A model generated the notes under the pieces. That model was not told the origin of the DNA. It searched no databases and was given only the letters and a program-made list of their open reading frames with translations. 64,000 nucleotides of DNA, from positions 1,240,001 to 1,304,000 of the forward strand of contig OY969915.1 in the NCBI GenBank assembly GCA_963704545.1, read 5' to 3'. The stretch comes from VRUE01 sp963704545 (GTDB lineage: Bacteria > Actinomycetota > Thermoleophilia > Solirubrobacterales > 70-9). Every line of letters starts with the position of its first letter. Within the stretch, counting starts at the first letter, position 1. Below, piece after piece: positions 7,808 through 16,332 of this stretch. The translations under genes and the position numbers were made by a program.

Positions 7808-9225
7808 GCGTCGCGGGGCACCTCGCATCGGCCCCGCTCGTCGCCCTCGCCCGGCGCGCGCTCGGCGGAGCGGAGGGAATCTGGATCGCGGGCGGGGCGG
7901 TCCGCGACGCAGCGCTGGGCCGCGAGGTCGACGACCTCGACCTCGCCCTCGCGGGCGATCCCGCGGCGGCCGCGAAGGCGATCGCCCGCGAGGGGGGCGG
8001 GCACTCGTTCGAGCTTTCGGCCGAGTACGCGACCTGGCGCGCGGTCGCGGCCGACGGCTCCTGGCAGGTCGATTTGACGGCGCTGCGCGGCGAGACGATC
8101 GAGGCCGACCTCGCCGAGCGCGACTTCACGATCGGTGCGGTCGCGCTGCCGCTGGGCGGCGGCGAGCCGGTCGATCCCTTCGGAGGCCTGCCGGACCTGG
8201 AGGGCGGGCTGCTGCGCGTGGTGGGCGAGCGCGGTTTCGCCTCCGACCCGCTGCGCCTCCTGCGTGCCGCCAGGCTCGCGGCGGTACTCGGGCTGGAGGT
8301 GGACCCCGCCACGGCCTCCCTCGCGCGATCGGAAGCCTCGCGCGCGGCAGAGTCCGCCGGGGAGCGCCAGCTCGCGGAGCTGCGCCGGCTCGTCGGCGGG
8401 CCGGACCCGCTGCGGGGGATGGCGCTGCTCGACGAGCTCGGCCTCACTCCGGTCGTCCTGCCGGAGCTGGAGGCGCTGCGCGGGGTCGAACAGGGCCCCA
8501 ACCACCATCTCGATGTCCACGGCCACACGATGGCTGTGCTCGAGCAGACGCTCGCGGTCGAGGCGGACCTGGGGCGCTTCGGGGGCGAGCGGGCGGGGGA
8601 GCTGGCGGCGCTGCTCGCCGAGCCGCTTGCCGACGAGATGAGCCGCGGCACCGCGCTGCGCTTCGGCGCGCTCGTGCACGACATCGGCAAGCCGGCCACG
8701 CGCTCCGAGAAGGACGGCTTCGTCACCTTCGTCGGCCACGACCGCGACGGCGTCGCGATCGTCGGGGGCCTGTGCCGGCGCCTGCGCGCGAGCCGCAGCC
8801 TGACCCGGCACCTCCAGGATCTGACGCTGCACCACCTGCGCCTCGGGTTCCTCGTCCACGAGGCGCCGCTGCCGCCCCGGCGCGTCCACGAGTACCTGCG
8901 CGCGACGGAGCCCGTCGGTGCCGACGTGACGTTGCTGACGGTCGCCGACCGGCTCTCGGCCCGGGGGTCGGGCCCCTTCGCGACCGAGGAGGCGATCGAG
9001 GCTCACCTGGCACTGGCCAGGCAGATGCTGGCCGCGGCGCTCGACTGGCGTCGCGACGGCCCCCCGCGGCCGCTGGTGCGCGGCGACGAGCTGGCGGCGG
9101 AGCTGGGCCTGGACCAGGGACCGGAGGTGGGGGAGCTCCTGGCCGAGCTCGAGGCGGCCCAGTACGCGGGCGAGATCTCGACGACGGCCGAAGCGGTCGA
9201 GCGCGCCCGGCAATTGCGCGGCTGA
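7804..9225 (+). CDS. CCA tRNA nucleotidyltransferase / poly(A) polymerase family, HD domain
   Basis: A class II nucleotidyltransferase that probably adds or repairs the tRNA 3' CCA end. The head domain has GGAVRDAALGREVDDLDLAL near residues 30-48, with the catalytic DxD pair, then ERDFTIGAVALPLGG and DPLRLLRAARLAAVLG, the RRDFTIN and RNA-binding blocks of the family. A C-terminal HD domain (HDIGKPATR near 297) suggests phosphatase or phosphodiesterase activity, as in many actinobacterial CCA enzymes. The GTG at 7804 overlaps the alr stop (GTGA), so translation is coupled. Length 473 aa is typical. Whether it adds CCA or poly(A) cannot be decided from sequence alone. Confidence 0.88.
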   Translation: MSVAGHLASAPLVALARRALGGAEGIWIAGGAVRDAALGREVDDLDLALAGDPAAAAKAIAREGGGHSFELSAEYATWRAVAADGSWQVDLTALRGETIEADLAERDFTIGAVALPLGGGEPVDPFGGLPDLEGGLLRVVGERGFASDPLRLLRAARLAAVLGLEVDPATASLARSEASRAAESAGERQLAELRRLVGGPDPLRGMALLDELGLTPVVLPELEALRGVEQGPNHHLDVHGHTMAVLEQTLAVEADLGRFGGERAGELAALLAEPLADEMSRGTALRFGALVHDIGKPATRSEKDGFVTFVGHDRDGVAIVGGLCRRLRASRSLTRHLQDLTLHHLRLGFLVHEAPLPPRRVHEYLRATEPVGADVTLLTVADRLSARGSGPFATEEAIEAHLALARQMLAAALDWRRDGPPRPLVRGDELAAELGLDQGPEVGELLAELEAAQYAGEISTTAEAVERARQLRG

Positions 9226-9262
9226 GCCCGCCTCGCAGACAGTCCGCTACGCTCTCGCCCGC

Positions 9263-9481
9263 ATGGGCAAAGAGGAGAAGATCGAGATGGAGGGCGAGAT
9301 CACCGAGGCCCTCCCCAACACGATGTTCCGGGTCAAACTCGACAACGGCCACGACGTGCTCGGCCACATCTCCGGCAAGATGCGCCGCCATTACATCCGC
9401 ATCCTCCCCGGCGACCGGGTGAAGATCGAGCTCTCGCCTTACGACCTCGACCGCGGCCGCATCACCTATCGCTACAAATAG
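9263..9481 (+). CDS. infA: translation initiation factor IF-1
   Basis: A 72-aa S1/OB-fold protein that binds the ribosomal A site during initiation with IF-2 and IF-3. The sequence is close to the universal IF-1 pattern: KEEKIEMEGEITEALPNTMF at the N-terminus, HDVLGHISGKMRRHYIRI in the middle, and the DLDRGRITYRYK C-terminus. Its usual neighbours (rpmJ, rpsM) are absent here. Instead it follows the CCA-adding enzyme gene by 37 bp and is followed at once by an F3-type structured repeat. Confidence 0.97.
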   Translation: MGKEEKIEMEGEITEALPNTMFRVKLDNGHDVLGHISGKMRRHYIRILPGDRVKIELSPYDLDRGRITYRYK

Positions 9482-9482
9482 C

Positions 9483-9560
9483 CGCCTGACGGCGTCCTCG
9501 GTCGCTCGCGTGCAGAGCACGCCACGCTCCCTGCGTCCTTGCCAGGGCGCCGTTCTCGGC
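9483..9560 (+). repeat. F3-type structured repeat, copy A
   Basis: It contains gcgtcctc (9492-9499) and ccctgcgtccttg (9529-9541) flanking a small hairpin (gcgtgc-aga-gcacgc, 9507-9521). The same arrangement occurs at 14466-14630 and 19963-20140, with different hairpin sequences. This copy lacks the second stem seen in the other two. It starts directly after infA and runs into the first codons of the next gene. Confidence 0.65.
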
Positions 9561-10667
9561 AACAGGCCGACTCCCGAGCAGCTCCTCGTGCTTCACGCCG
9601 CACTCGACGAGCCACGGGCGGCCGTGGCCGCCTGGGAGAGCTGGCGCGCCGCGGTCGAGTTCGACCACGTCGACCACGGCTCGACCCGGCTGCTGCCGCT
9701 GGTCTACCGCAACCTCGGCCCCGGCGCCTTCGACGCTGAGGTCGCGGGTCGCCTCAAGGGTCTCTACCGGCGGGCCTGGAGCCAGAACCAGCTGCTCTTC
9801 AGGCGGGCAGCGGAGGCGATCGGCGCACTCGAGGCGGCTGGCATCGAGACCTTGGTGACCAAGGGCGTCTCGCTGGCGCTGCTCTCCTACGGCGACCTCG
9901 GCGCACGGCCGATGGACGATGCCGACGTGCTCGTGCCGATCGCCCGCACGCGCGAGGCGATCGAGGTCCTGGCCGCCGTCGGATGGCAAGCCGACCACGA
10001 CGACCCGCTGGCCTGGACCCAGGTCCATCACTCGCTCGGCTTCGCCGGCCCCGGCGGCGGCGGCGTCGACCTGCACTGGTTCTCCCTCTGGCAGCCTGCC
10101 CGCGACGACGAGCTCTGGCGCGCCTCGGTGCCGCTGGAGGTGGGCGGCGTGGCGACGCGGGCGCCCTGCCCGGCGGACCAGTTGCTGCTCGCCTGCGTCC
10201 ATGGCACCCCCTGGAGCCCGCTGCCGCCCTTCCGCTGGATCGCCGATGCCGTGGTGACCGTCCGGGCCGCGGGGGAGGGGCTCGACTGGGACCGGGTCGG
10301 GGAGGAGGCGGAGCGCCGCGAGCTGACCGTCGCCACCGGTGCCGCGCTCGCCTACCTGCGCGACGAGTTCGATCTGCCCGTTCCCCGGCGGCTGAGCGAT
10401 CGTCTCTCGGCCGCCCCGGCCTCGCGCCACGAGCGGGCCGCCTTTCGGGCCGCCGGTCGTCCGGACAGCCCGTTGCGCACGCTGCGCATGGCCTGGGATC
10501 GCTACCGGCGCCTGCGCGGTCTCGAAACCGGCCCTCCGGCGCCCGCCGGCTTCGTCTCCTTCGCACGCCGCTTCTGGGGTCTCGAAAGCGCCTGGCAGCT
10601 GCCGCTGCACGCCGGCCGGGCGCTCAGCCGGCGGCGCGAGCGCGATTCCGCTCGATCCGCGCCTTGA
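9510..10667 (+). CDS. nucleotidyltransferase-fold protein (NTP_transf_5 type)
   Basis: A 385-aa protein resembling the uncharacterised nucleotidyltransferase family Pfam NTP_transf_5, often found near polysaccharide or PqqD-type modification genes. The signature is LVTKGVSLALLSYGDLGARPMDDADVLVP near residues 117-143, in which a DxD pair (DDADV) would bind metal. VDLHWFSLW and LLLACVHGTPW follow, as in the family. The GTG at 9510 is the first available start, but it lies inside the F3 repeat, so the first about 17 residues are repeat-derived and a later start is possible. Substrate unknown. Confidence 0.7.
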   Translation: MQSTPRSLRPCQGAVLGNRPTPEQLLVLHAALDEPRAAVAAWESWRAAVEFDHVDHGSTRLLPLVYRNLGPGAFDAEVAGRLKGLYRRAWSQNQLLFRRAAEAIGALEAAGIETLVTKGVSLALLSYGDLGARPMDDADVLVPIARTREAIEVLAAVGWQADHDDPLAWTQVHHSLGFAGPGGGGVDLHWFSLWQPARDDELWRASVPLEVGGVATRAPCPADQLLLACVHGTPWSPLPPFRWIADAVVTVRAAGEGLDWDRVGEEAERRELTVATGAALAYLRDEFDLPVPRRLSDRLSAAPASRHERAAFRAAGRPDSPLRTLRMAWDRYRRLRGLETGPPAPAGFVSFARRFWGLESAWQLPLHAGRALSRRRERDSARSAP

Positions 10668-10697
10668 GCGCGCCGGTGCTGGCCAGGGGCTCCGGGC

Positions 10698-11924
10698 TCA
10701 CGGCGGCGATTCTCTCGCATCCGGGCCGGCCAGCTCGGCGACCAGCGCCGACCAGGCGAAGTCCTTGGCGCCGAGGCCGGCGCCGGTGCGGGGGTCGTAG
10801 TACTCACGCAGGCCTTCGCGCTCGACCGCGCCGGTCACTCCGTCCGCGATCCGCGCCGCGGCCTCCTCGTAGCCGAGGCGGCGCAGCCCGAGCCAGAGGA
10901 GCCAGGCCGAGTTGACCCAGGTCGGGCCGCGCCAGTAGCGCCGCACCGGGCCCCGGCTGCCGCCGGGCTCGTAGCTCGGCTCCGAGGCGGAGACCGAGGG
11001 CGGCGCGACCGGGGTCAGGAACCGGTCTTCGTCGAGCAGCTGCTCCTCGACCAACCGGCGGCCGATCTCCTCGGGCAGGTCGGGGAGCGCGAGCGGGGCC
11101 AGGGAGGCCCAGGTGACGGCGCCGGGCCGGGCGCCGCCCGGCTGCGCCTCGTCGAGGAAGAGCCCGCGGTCCTCGTCCCAGAGCCGCTCGACCAGGGCCG
11201 GCGTCGCCGAGGGGCGGCCCAGGGCCTGCAGGGAGAGCGACCAGAGCGTGTTGACCAGGGTCTCACAGAGGACCGGCCCGCCTTCATCGCGGATCCGGCG
11301 GGCGTCGAAGCCCAGCCGCCGGTTGCGGTGGACGAGCAGCGGGAAGCCGATCCGTGAGCACGCGCGGCACCCCCAGACGGGGTCGAACTTCGGCGAGGCG
11401 TCGAGCCCCGACTCGTCGGGCTGGACGATCCAGAGCAGCCCGTCCCCCTCGAGATCGCGGTTGGCGGCGAGCCAGTCGACCTGAGCGGCGATCCGGGGCT
11501 CCTCGCGCGGGTCGCCGACGGCGATCTGCCAGGCCCAGGCGAGCAGCGGAGGCTGGATCGTCCCGGTCTGAAACGAGCGGCGCGAGGCGACGTTGTAGAA
11601 GGGCAGCCGGGAGAGCGCGACGGACCCCTCCCAGAAGATCGTGTGGCCGACGAAGCCGTCGTCCCGCTGTGCGGCGAGCAGGGTCTCCAGCTCGGTTCGA
11701 GAGCGGCCCGGCTCGAAGTGCCGCCAGGCGATCGCCGCGAAGCACGAGTCCCAGTACCACTGCCACGGATAACGGCTCGGGCTAGGCCGCGTGTAGGCGA
11801 ACGGCACCCCGCCGCGCTCCCCCTCCACCCAGTTCGCCCGCAGCACCCCCTCCGCAATCCCGACCGCCGACGGGACGAAATCCTCGCCATGCGTGGGGAT
11901 TTCGTCCCGTCGGCGGGGGGTCAC
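10698..11924 (-). CDS. glycoside hydrolase, GH63 / trehalase-like (alpha/alpha)6 barrel
   Basis: A 408-aa cytosolic protein with the toroid-type glycosidase signatures of GH63, mannosylglycerate hydrolase and trehalase relatives: PWQWYWDSCFAAIAW near residue 50 (a catalytic Asp follows the Trp), RYWRGPTWVNSAWLLW near 320, and REYYDPRTGAG near 365. The GTG at 11924 overlaps the stop of the ABC permease (GTGA), so translation is coupled, and that set the start. The first about 20 residues lie within an F4 hairpin. It may process a compatible solute or storage sugar; the substrate is not decidable. The link with the ABC exporter is positional only. Confidence 0.72.
   Translation of the reverse strand: MTPRRRDEIPTHGEDFVPSAVGIAEGVLRANWVEGERGGVPFAYTRPSPSRYPWQWYWDSCFAAIAWRHFEPGRSRTELETLLAAQRDDGFVGHTIFWEGSVALSRLPFYNVASRRSFQTGTIQPPLLAWAWQIAVGDPREEPRIAAQVDWLAANRDLEGDGLLWIVQPDESGLDASPKFDPVWGCRACSRIGFPLLVHRNRRLGFDARRIRDEGGPVLCETLVNTLWSLSLQALGRPSATPALVERLWDEDRGLFLDEAQPGGARPGAVTWASLAPLALPDLPEEIGRRLVEEQLLDEDRFLTPVAPPSVSASEPSYEPGGSRGPVRRYWRGPTWVNSAWLLWLGLRRLGYEEAAARIADGVTGAVEREGLREYYDPRTGAGLGAKDFAWSALVAELAGPDARESPP
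11864..11916 (-). repeat. F4-type hairpin, copy 1
   Basis: A perfect 20-bp inverted repeat (11864-11883 with 11897-11916) has a 13-nt loop. On the gene strand the arm reads gccgacgggacgaaatc, and the loop contains ACGCATGG. A second copy at 44434-44482 has the same loop length, again with an ATG in the loop, and is also at the start of a gene. Here the loop ATG is out of frame with the glycosidase. Confidence 0.8.
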
Positions 11925-12712
11925 CGGGCGGTGCGGCGCATTTCGCGCAGCGCCCAGGCGCCGAGGACGACCAGAAGGCCGAGGAGGGCGACGATTCCGG
12001 GCCAGGTGCCTGCCCAGGTGACCGTGCCGACGAACCCCTGCCGGGCGGCTTCGATCACTTCCGTGACCGGGTTCACTTCGGCGACCGTGCGCAGCCACGG
12101 CTGCAGCAGCGCCAGCGGCGCGTACGCCGTGGTCGTGAAGACCAGCGCCATCGTCCCCGCCTGCATCAGCGGCGCCGCCGACTGGCTCTTGAAGCGCAGC
12201 GCCAGCGCCGAGCCCCAGCAGGCCGCTACCGCGGCCATCGCCGCCACCATCAGGAAGGTGACCGCCAGCCCGTCGATGCCGGGCCAGCCGGCGCCGAGGG
12301 GCAGGGCGATGGCGAAGACGAAGGTGGCCGGGATCAGCGCCCGGGCGCTGGCGGAGAGGACGGTGCCGGCGAGAAGGACCCAGCGCGGGGCGGGGGAGAC
12401 GAGCAGGCGGTCGACCCAGCCCTGCTCCATGTCGCGGGCGAGGTTGACGCCGGCGGCGGCACCGGTGAAGCCGGCGCCCTGGAGCATGCTGACCGGGACG
12501 ACGAAGCTCTCATATGCCCCCACTTCGAACCCGTTCAGCTGCGTGAGCGCGCCGAAGACGCCGTTGAGGCCGAGGAAGAAGATCGTCGGCGCCAGCACCC
12601 CCGGGATCGCCGCCCCGGGCACGCGCAGCAGCTCGTTCCTCGATCGCGCCATCAGCGCCGCGATCGTCGCCAGGTTCGCTCGCCATTCCGGCAGTGCGGC
12701 GGCGCGGTCCAT
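11921..12712 (-). CDS. ABC-2 type transporter permease
   Basis: A 263-aa integral membrane protein with about six hydrophobic segments and the DrrB-like pattern of drug/lipid ABC exporters. These include a central MEQGWVDRLLVSPAPRWVLL cytoplasmic loop, VNLARDMEQG, and VNPVTEVIEAAR before the last helix. It pairs with the permease at 12712-13497 and the ATPase at 13494-14465, forming a complete exporter whose substrate is unknown. Start and stop overlap both neighbours (TGATG upstream, GTGA downstream), so the four minus-strand genes are translationally coupled. Confidence 0.86.
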   Translation of the reverse strand: MDRAAALPEWRANLATIAALMARSRNELLRVPGAAIPGVLAPTIFFLGLNGVFGALTQLNGFEVGAYESFVVPVSMLQGAGFTGAAAGVNLARDMEQGWVDRLLVSPAPRWVLLAGTVLSASARALIPATFVFAIALPLGAGWPGIDGLAVTFLMVAAMAAVAACWGSALALRFKSQSAAPLMQAGTMALVFTTTAYAPLALLQPWLRTVAEVNPVTEVIEAARQGFVGTVTWAGTWPGIVALLGLLVVLGAWALREMRRTAR

Positions 12713-13497
12713 CAGCCCACCTTCAACCTGTGCCGGAGGGCGCGGGCACTGAGCACGAGGCCCAGCACGACGATCCCGGCGATCGCCAGCAGCGCGTAGA
12801 GCAGGTCGGCGGCGTCGACCTCGGCGATGATCGGGTTGCGGATCCCTTCCGCGATGAAGCTGAACGGGTTGTATTCGGCGATCGCCCTGGCCGGCTGGAT
12901 CATCAGGTCGAGGGGGAAGAAGGCGGAGGAGAGGAAGAGGACGACCAGGACCAGGGGGAAGAGGCCCTGGACGACGCTGGCGCTGCCGGTGCGCAGCGCG
13001 ATCGCGGCGCCGATGCCGCCGACCGCCATCGCCGTCGCCGTTACCAGCAGGATCGCGATCAGCGCCCCGGCGACGCCGCTGTGGATTTCAGCGCCGAAGA
13101 GGAGCCCGATCGCGAGGAACCAGAGGGCGGAGAGGAGGCCCAGCGCCGCCGTCCCGGCCAGGCGGCCGAGCACGATCGTGAAACGGGGGATCGGGGCGGC
13201 GAAGAGGCGGTCGGTGAAGCCCATCTCGATGTCGACCGCGAAGGCGATCCCGCCGCTGTTGCCGGCCAGCATCAGGGACTGCATCATCGCTCCGGCCAGC
13301 ATGAACTGGAGGAAGCCCTGTACGGGTGGGAAGCCGGGGAGGTCGACGGCCGCGCCCGCGCCGCCGGTCTGGACCGCCAGCAGCAGGGTGGGGAAGACGA
13401 TGATCGGCGCCATCAGCTGCGGGCGGCGGAAGGTCTGGCGGATCGAGCGCATCCCCAGGGCCCGCACCACGCGAAGGTTGGTCGCGGCCCCGCTCAC
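12712..13497 (-). CDS. ABC-2 type transporter permease
   Basis: The second membrane subunit of the exporter, 261 aa with about six transmembrane segments. The loop MGFTDRLFAAPIPRFTIV aligns with the equivalent loop of the partner permease, and EYNPFSFIAEGIRNPI precedes the C-terminal helix, both typical of DrrB/NodJ-like ABC-2 proteins. Two different permeases imply a heterodimeric channel. It overlaps the ATPase gene by 4 bp and the next permease by 1 bp. Confidence 0.86.
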   Translation of the reverse strand: MSGAATNLRVVRALGMRSIRQTFRRPQLMAPIIVFPTLLLAVQTGGAGAAVDLPGFPPVQGFLQFMLAGAMMQSLMLAGNSGGIAFAVDIEMGFTDRLFAAPIPRFTIVLGRLAGTAALGLLSALWFLAIGLLFGAEIHSGVAGALIAILLVTATAMAVGGIGAAIALRTGSASVVQGLFPLVLVVLFLSSAFFPLDLMIQPARAIAEYNPFSFIAEGIRNPIIAEVDAADLLYALLAIAGIVVLGLVLSARALRHRLKVG

Positions 13498-14465
13498 GTC
13501 TCGACCGCGTCCCGGTCGACCGCCTCGTCGTTCTCCTTCTCCAGGTGGTAGCCGGTCTTGGCGACGAAGACGTCGTCGAGGGTGGGGCGGACCAGCTCCA
13601 GCGACTCGACTCCGATTCCCGCTTCGTCGAGAGCCCGCACGGTGGGCGGGATGTCGGCTGCGCCGTTGGCGACCTCGACCAGCACCGTCCTGGCGTCCGT
13701 CGGCGGCAGCAGCTTGCCGATCCGCCCGCAGACTTCCTCGGCCTCGGCGATCGAGCCCTCGGCGATCTGGAGCTGGATGTGGGGGTGGCCGATCTCCTCC
13801 TTGAGCGAGTCCGGCGTGCCCTCGGCGACGATCCGGCCGTTGTCGATGATGCCGACGTTGTCGGCGAGCTGGTCGGCCTCCTCCAGGTACTGGGTGGTGA
13901 GGAAGACGGTCGTCCCTTCGTCGTTCAGCTCCCGCACCTCCTCCCAGATCGTCTTGCGACTGACCGGGTCCAGGCCGGTGGTCGGCTCGTCGAGGAAGAG
14001 CACGCGGGGCTCGTGCACCAGCGCCGCGGCCAGGTCGAGACGCCGCTTCATCCCGCCTGAGTAGGAGCCGACGCGGCGGTCGGCCGCGGCGACCAGGTCC
14101 ACCCGCTCCAGCAGGTCGTCGGCGCGCCGCCGGCCCTCGGCGGTGGGCAGGCCCTGCAGGGTCGCCTGGAGCCGGATCAGCTCGCGCCCGGTCATCAGCG
14201 GGTCGAGCGCCGCCTCCTGGAGGGCGACGCCGATCGAGGCGCGCACGGCGCGTGCCTCATCGACCACGTCGTGACCCGCCACGGTCGCCCGGCCGCCGGT
14301 CGGCAGCAGCAGCGTGGTCAGCATCCGCACCGTCGTCGTCTTGCCGGCCCCGTTGGGACCGAGGAAGCCGTAGATCTCGCCCTCGCCGACCTCGAGGTCG
14401 ACGCCCTGGACCGCCTTTACCTCGTCGAAGGCTCGTTCGAGTCCCTCGACGACGATCGCCCGCAT
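13494..14465 (-). CDS. ABC transporter ATPase, DrrA-like
   Basis: A 323-aa nucleotide-binding subunit that energises the two downstream permeases. It shows Walker A GPNGAGKTTT near residue 37, the Q-loop, signature YSGGMKRRLD near 133, Walker B VLFLDEPTTGLDP near 153 and the switch His in FLTTQY (a Thr precedes Gln, as in DrrA-like ATPases). A C-terminal domain of about 100 residues matches the DUF4162-type extension of this group. The ATG at 14465 is used because it begins directly at the conserved MRAIVVEGL; the upstream frame lies in an F3 repeat. Probable role: export of a drug, pigment or lipid. Confidence 0.9.
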   Translation of the reverse strand: MRAIVVEGLERAFDEVKAVQGVDLEVGEGEIYGFLGPNGAGKTTTVRMLTTLLLPTGGRATVAGHDVVDEARAVRASIGVALQEAALDPLMTGRELIRLQATLQGLPTAEGRRRADDLLERVDLVAAADRRVGSYSGGMKRRLDLAAALVHEPRVLFLDEPTTGLDPVSRKTIWEEVRELNDEGTTVFLTTQYLEEADQLADNVGIIDNGRIVAEGTPDSLKEEIGHPHIQLQIAEGSIAEAEEVCGRIGKLLPPTDARTVLVEVANGAADIPPTVRALDEAGIGVESLELVRPTLDDVFVAKTGYHLEKENDEAVDRDAVET

Positions 14466-14630
14466 TAGTGCCCTGTCTCCCAACGTTCGATCGGAAATGA
14501 CGGCCCCAGATCGTCGCCATGCGGCGTCCTCAGTCGCCCGAATAGCGCTGCTATTCGGGCTCCCTGCGTCCTTGCCTGGCAACGCCTGGGCCTCGTCATT
14601 GCTCGATCAACGTTACGAGACAGGGCACTA
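14466..14630 (+). repeat. F3-type structured repeat, copy B (with terminal inverted repeats)
   Basis: A 165-bp element exactly fills the gap between two minus-strand genes. Its ends are the perfect inverted repeat tagtgccctgtctc (14466-14479 and 14617-14630). The right end supplies the amidase stop codon, and the left end abuts the ATPase ATG. Inside lie a second stem (ggccccag with ctgggcc), gcgtcctc, a 10-bp hairpin (gcccgaatag / ctattcgggc) and ccctgcgtccttg. It looks like a MITE or a structured RNA element. Confidence 0.75.
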
Positions 14631-15998
14631 GGCTCCCGCGGGCTCAGCCTGCGCCAGCGGCGGCCGCGCATCGACCCAGCGGCGGCCGTTTGCTCGCTCC
14701 AGCCCCTCCGCCGCGTCGAGCAGCAGCGCGTCCGCGCCCCAGGCGCCCTGCAGCTGGAGCGCGATTGGGAGGCCCTCCGAACCGAGGCCCACCGGCACGC
14801 TGATCGCCGGGATGCCGGTCAGGTTGGCGAGGGCCGCGCCGCGCACGTTGGCCTGGTCTGCCGTCTGCGTGCCCGAGGGCAGCTCGACCAGCGGCGCCTC
14901 CAGGGGTGGGGCGACCGCGGGAATCGTCGGCCAGGCGATCACGTCGACCTCCTCGAACAGGGTCGCCAGGCGCCGCCGCATCAGGGTGCGGATGCGCTCC
15001 GCCTGCGCGATCGCCGCGGCCGGCAGCAGCATCCGGTACTTGAGGAAGCCGCGGTTGATCGGGCTGATGTCGGGGTCGAGGTCGTTGAGCCGCTCGGGCG
15101 AGACGCCGCCGAGGCTCTCCGCGTTGATGATCAGGATCCCGGCCAGCGTCGCCGCGTCGAGGTCGGCCAGCTCGATCTCGCGGATCTCGCCGCCGGTCTC
15201 GGCGCGCAGCGCCTCGATCGCCGCCTCGCAGGCCTCGCCGACCTCGGGCGTCACGTCCTCGGAGACGGTGTCGCGGACGACGCCGATCCGCAGGCCGGAG
15301 GCATCGCCGGCGGCGAGCTCCTCGCCGAAGAGCGTCGACCCGAGCAGGCGGCAGTCGGCGGCGTCCGCACAGAGCGGGCCGGAGACGATCAGCGTCGTCA
15401 CCGCCTCCATGTGGTGGCCGGCCATCGCCGAGCGGCCGAAGGTCGGCTTCAGCCCGGTCAGGCCACAGTAGGCGGCGGGGAAGCGAACGGAGCCGAGCCC
15501 GTCGGCGCCGACGGCGCCGGAGACGAGTCCCGCCGCGGTCGCCGCGGCGGGCCCGCTCGAGGATCCCCCGGGGCAGCGCTCGGTGTCCCAGGGGTTGCGG
15601 GCGGCGCCGTAGACCGAGACGTTGCCGGTGCTCCCCGCGCCGAGCTCGTGCATGTTGCCGACGCCGACGACGACGGCGCCGGCGTCGCGCAGGGCGCGGT
15701 AGGGGCCGGACTCGCCCGGGGCGGTAGGGGCGAGCAGTTCCGCGGCACCGAAGCGCTGTGCCCGCCAGGGCAGCGGCCACTCGTCCTTGATCACGACCGG
15801 GACGCCGCGCAGCGGTCCGTCGGGCGCCTCGGCCAGCATCGCCCGCGACTCCTCCGGGAAGGTCGCGACGACGGCGTTGATCGCCGGGTTGCGCTCCTCG
15901 ATCCTGGCCAGGGTCGCGTCGAGCAGCTCGGCGGCGTCGGCTTCTCCCGCGGCGATCGCGGCGGCCTGTCCGCGCAGGGAGAGGTCGAGGGCGCTCAC
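14628..15998 (-). CDS. amidase (amidase signature family)
   Basis: A 456-aa cytosolic hydrolase of the amidase-signature family (GatA/AtzE-like), which cleaves C-N bonds with a Ser-cisSer-Lys triad. Visible are VVIKDEW near residue 70 (catalytic Lys), the glycine/serine-rich GGSSSGPAAATAAG near 140 (cis-Ser), and GLGSVRFPAAYCGLTGLKPT near 160 (nucleophile Ser). The usual TGGS before the nucleophile is GLGS here. The GTG at 15998 was chosen because it overlaps the stop of the AtzG-like gene (GTGA) and begins at the conserved N-terminal helix. The natural substrate is unknown. The stop codon lies in the right end of an F3 repeat. Confidence 0.85.
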   Translation of the reverse strand: MSALDLSLRGQAAAIAAGEADAAELLDATLARIEERNPAINAVVATFPEESRAMLAEAPDGPLRGVPVVIKDEWPLPWRAQRFGAAELLAPTAPGESGPYRALRDAGAVVVGVGNMHELGAGSTGNVSVYGAARNPWDTERCPGGSSSGPAAATAAGLVSGAVGADGLGSVRFPAAYCGLTGLKPTFGRSAMAGHHMEAVTTLIVSGPLCADAADCRLLGSTLFGEELAAGDASGLRIGVVRDTVSEDVTPEVGEACEAAIEALRAETGGEIREIELADLDAATLAGILIINAESLGGVSPERLNDLDPDISPINRGFLKYRMLLPAAAIAQAERIRTLMRRRLATLFEEVDVIAWPTIPAVAPPLEAPLVELPSGTQTADQANVRGAALANLTGIPAISVPVGLGSEGLPIALQLQGAWGADALLLDAAEGLERANGRRWVDARPPLAQAEPAGA

Positions 15999-16198
15999 GC
16001 TGGCTCCGGGGCCCGCGAGAGGTCGGGATCGCGCTCGGGCTCGAGGTCGCCGAGTTCGAGCGAGAGCAGGGCGCGGATCGCGGGCCAGAACATCTGGTGC
16101 GCGGCGCTCATCACCGCGAGGTCGACCTCGTCGGCTTCGATCTGCAGGGATGCGAGGCCGGTGGGTATGAACTGCTCTGCTCGATCCGCGGCCTCCAT
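15995..16198 (-). CDS. small AtzG/GatC-like amidase partner (DUF4089-like)
   Basis: A 67-aa helical protein encoded directly upstream of the amidase, with a 4-bp stop/start overlap. Its C-terminal part, SLELGDLEPERDPDLSRAP, resembles the ending of AtzG-like DUF4089 proteins, which wrap around and stabilise AtzE-type amidases much as GatC does with GatA. The ATG at 16198 gives the family's usual length of about 60-70 residues. The pairing supports an AtzE-like rather than a generic amidase. The family call is inferred from size, position and the C-terminal pattern. Confidence 0.55.
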   Translation of the reverse strand: MEAADRAEQFIPTGLASLQIEADEVDLAVMSAAHQMFWPAIRALLSLELGDLEPERDPDLSRAPEPA

Positions 16199-16332
16199 TC
16201 CGGGGGGCAACCCTACAGAGGCGGGATGGCCGGGATCGTGCAAGCGGCCCCTCAGCGGCGCATCCCTCCGCCTCGGTGGGCAGAATCGTGGCCGCAACCC
16301 TGATCGCAACACCGGGTTTGCAGCATGAGATC

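Noticed and set aside
7704..9422. A 572-aa plus-strand frame over the CCA-adding enzyme and infA
   Set aside because: Off-frame copy of two clear genes; Arg-rich with no domain.
11884..11896. ATG in the F4 loop as the glycosidase start
   Set aside because: It is out of frame with the conserved glycosidase sequence; the GTG at 11924, which overlaps the permease stop, is in frame.
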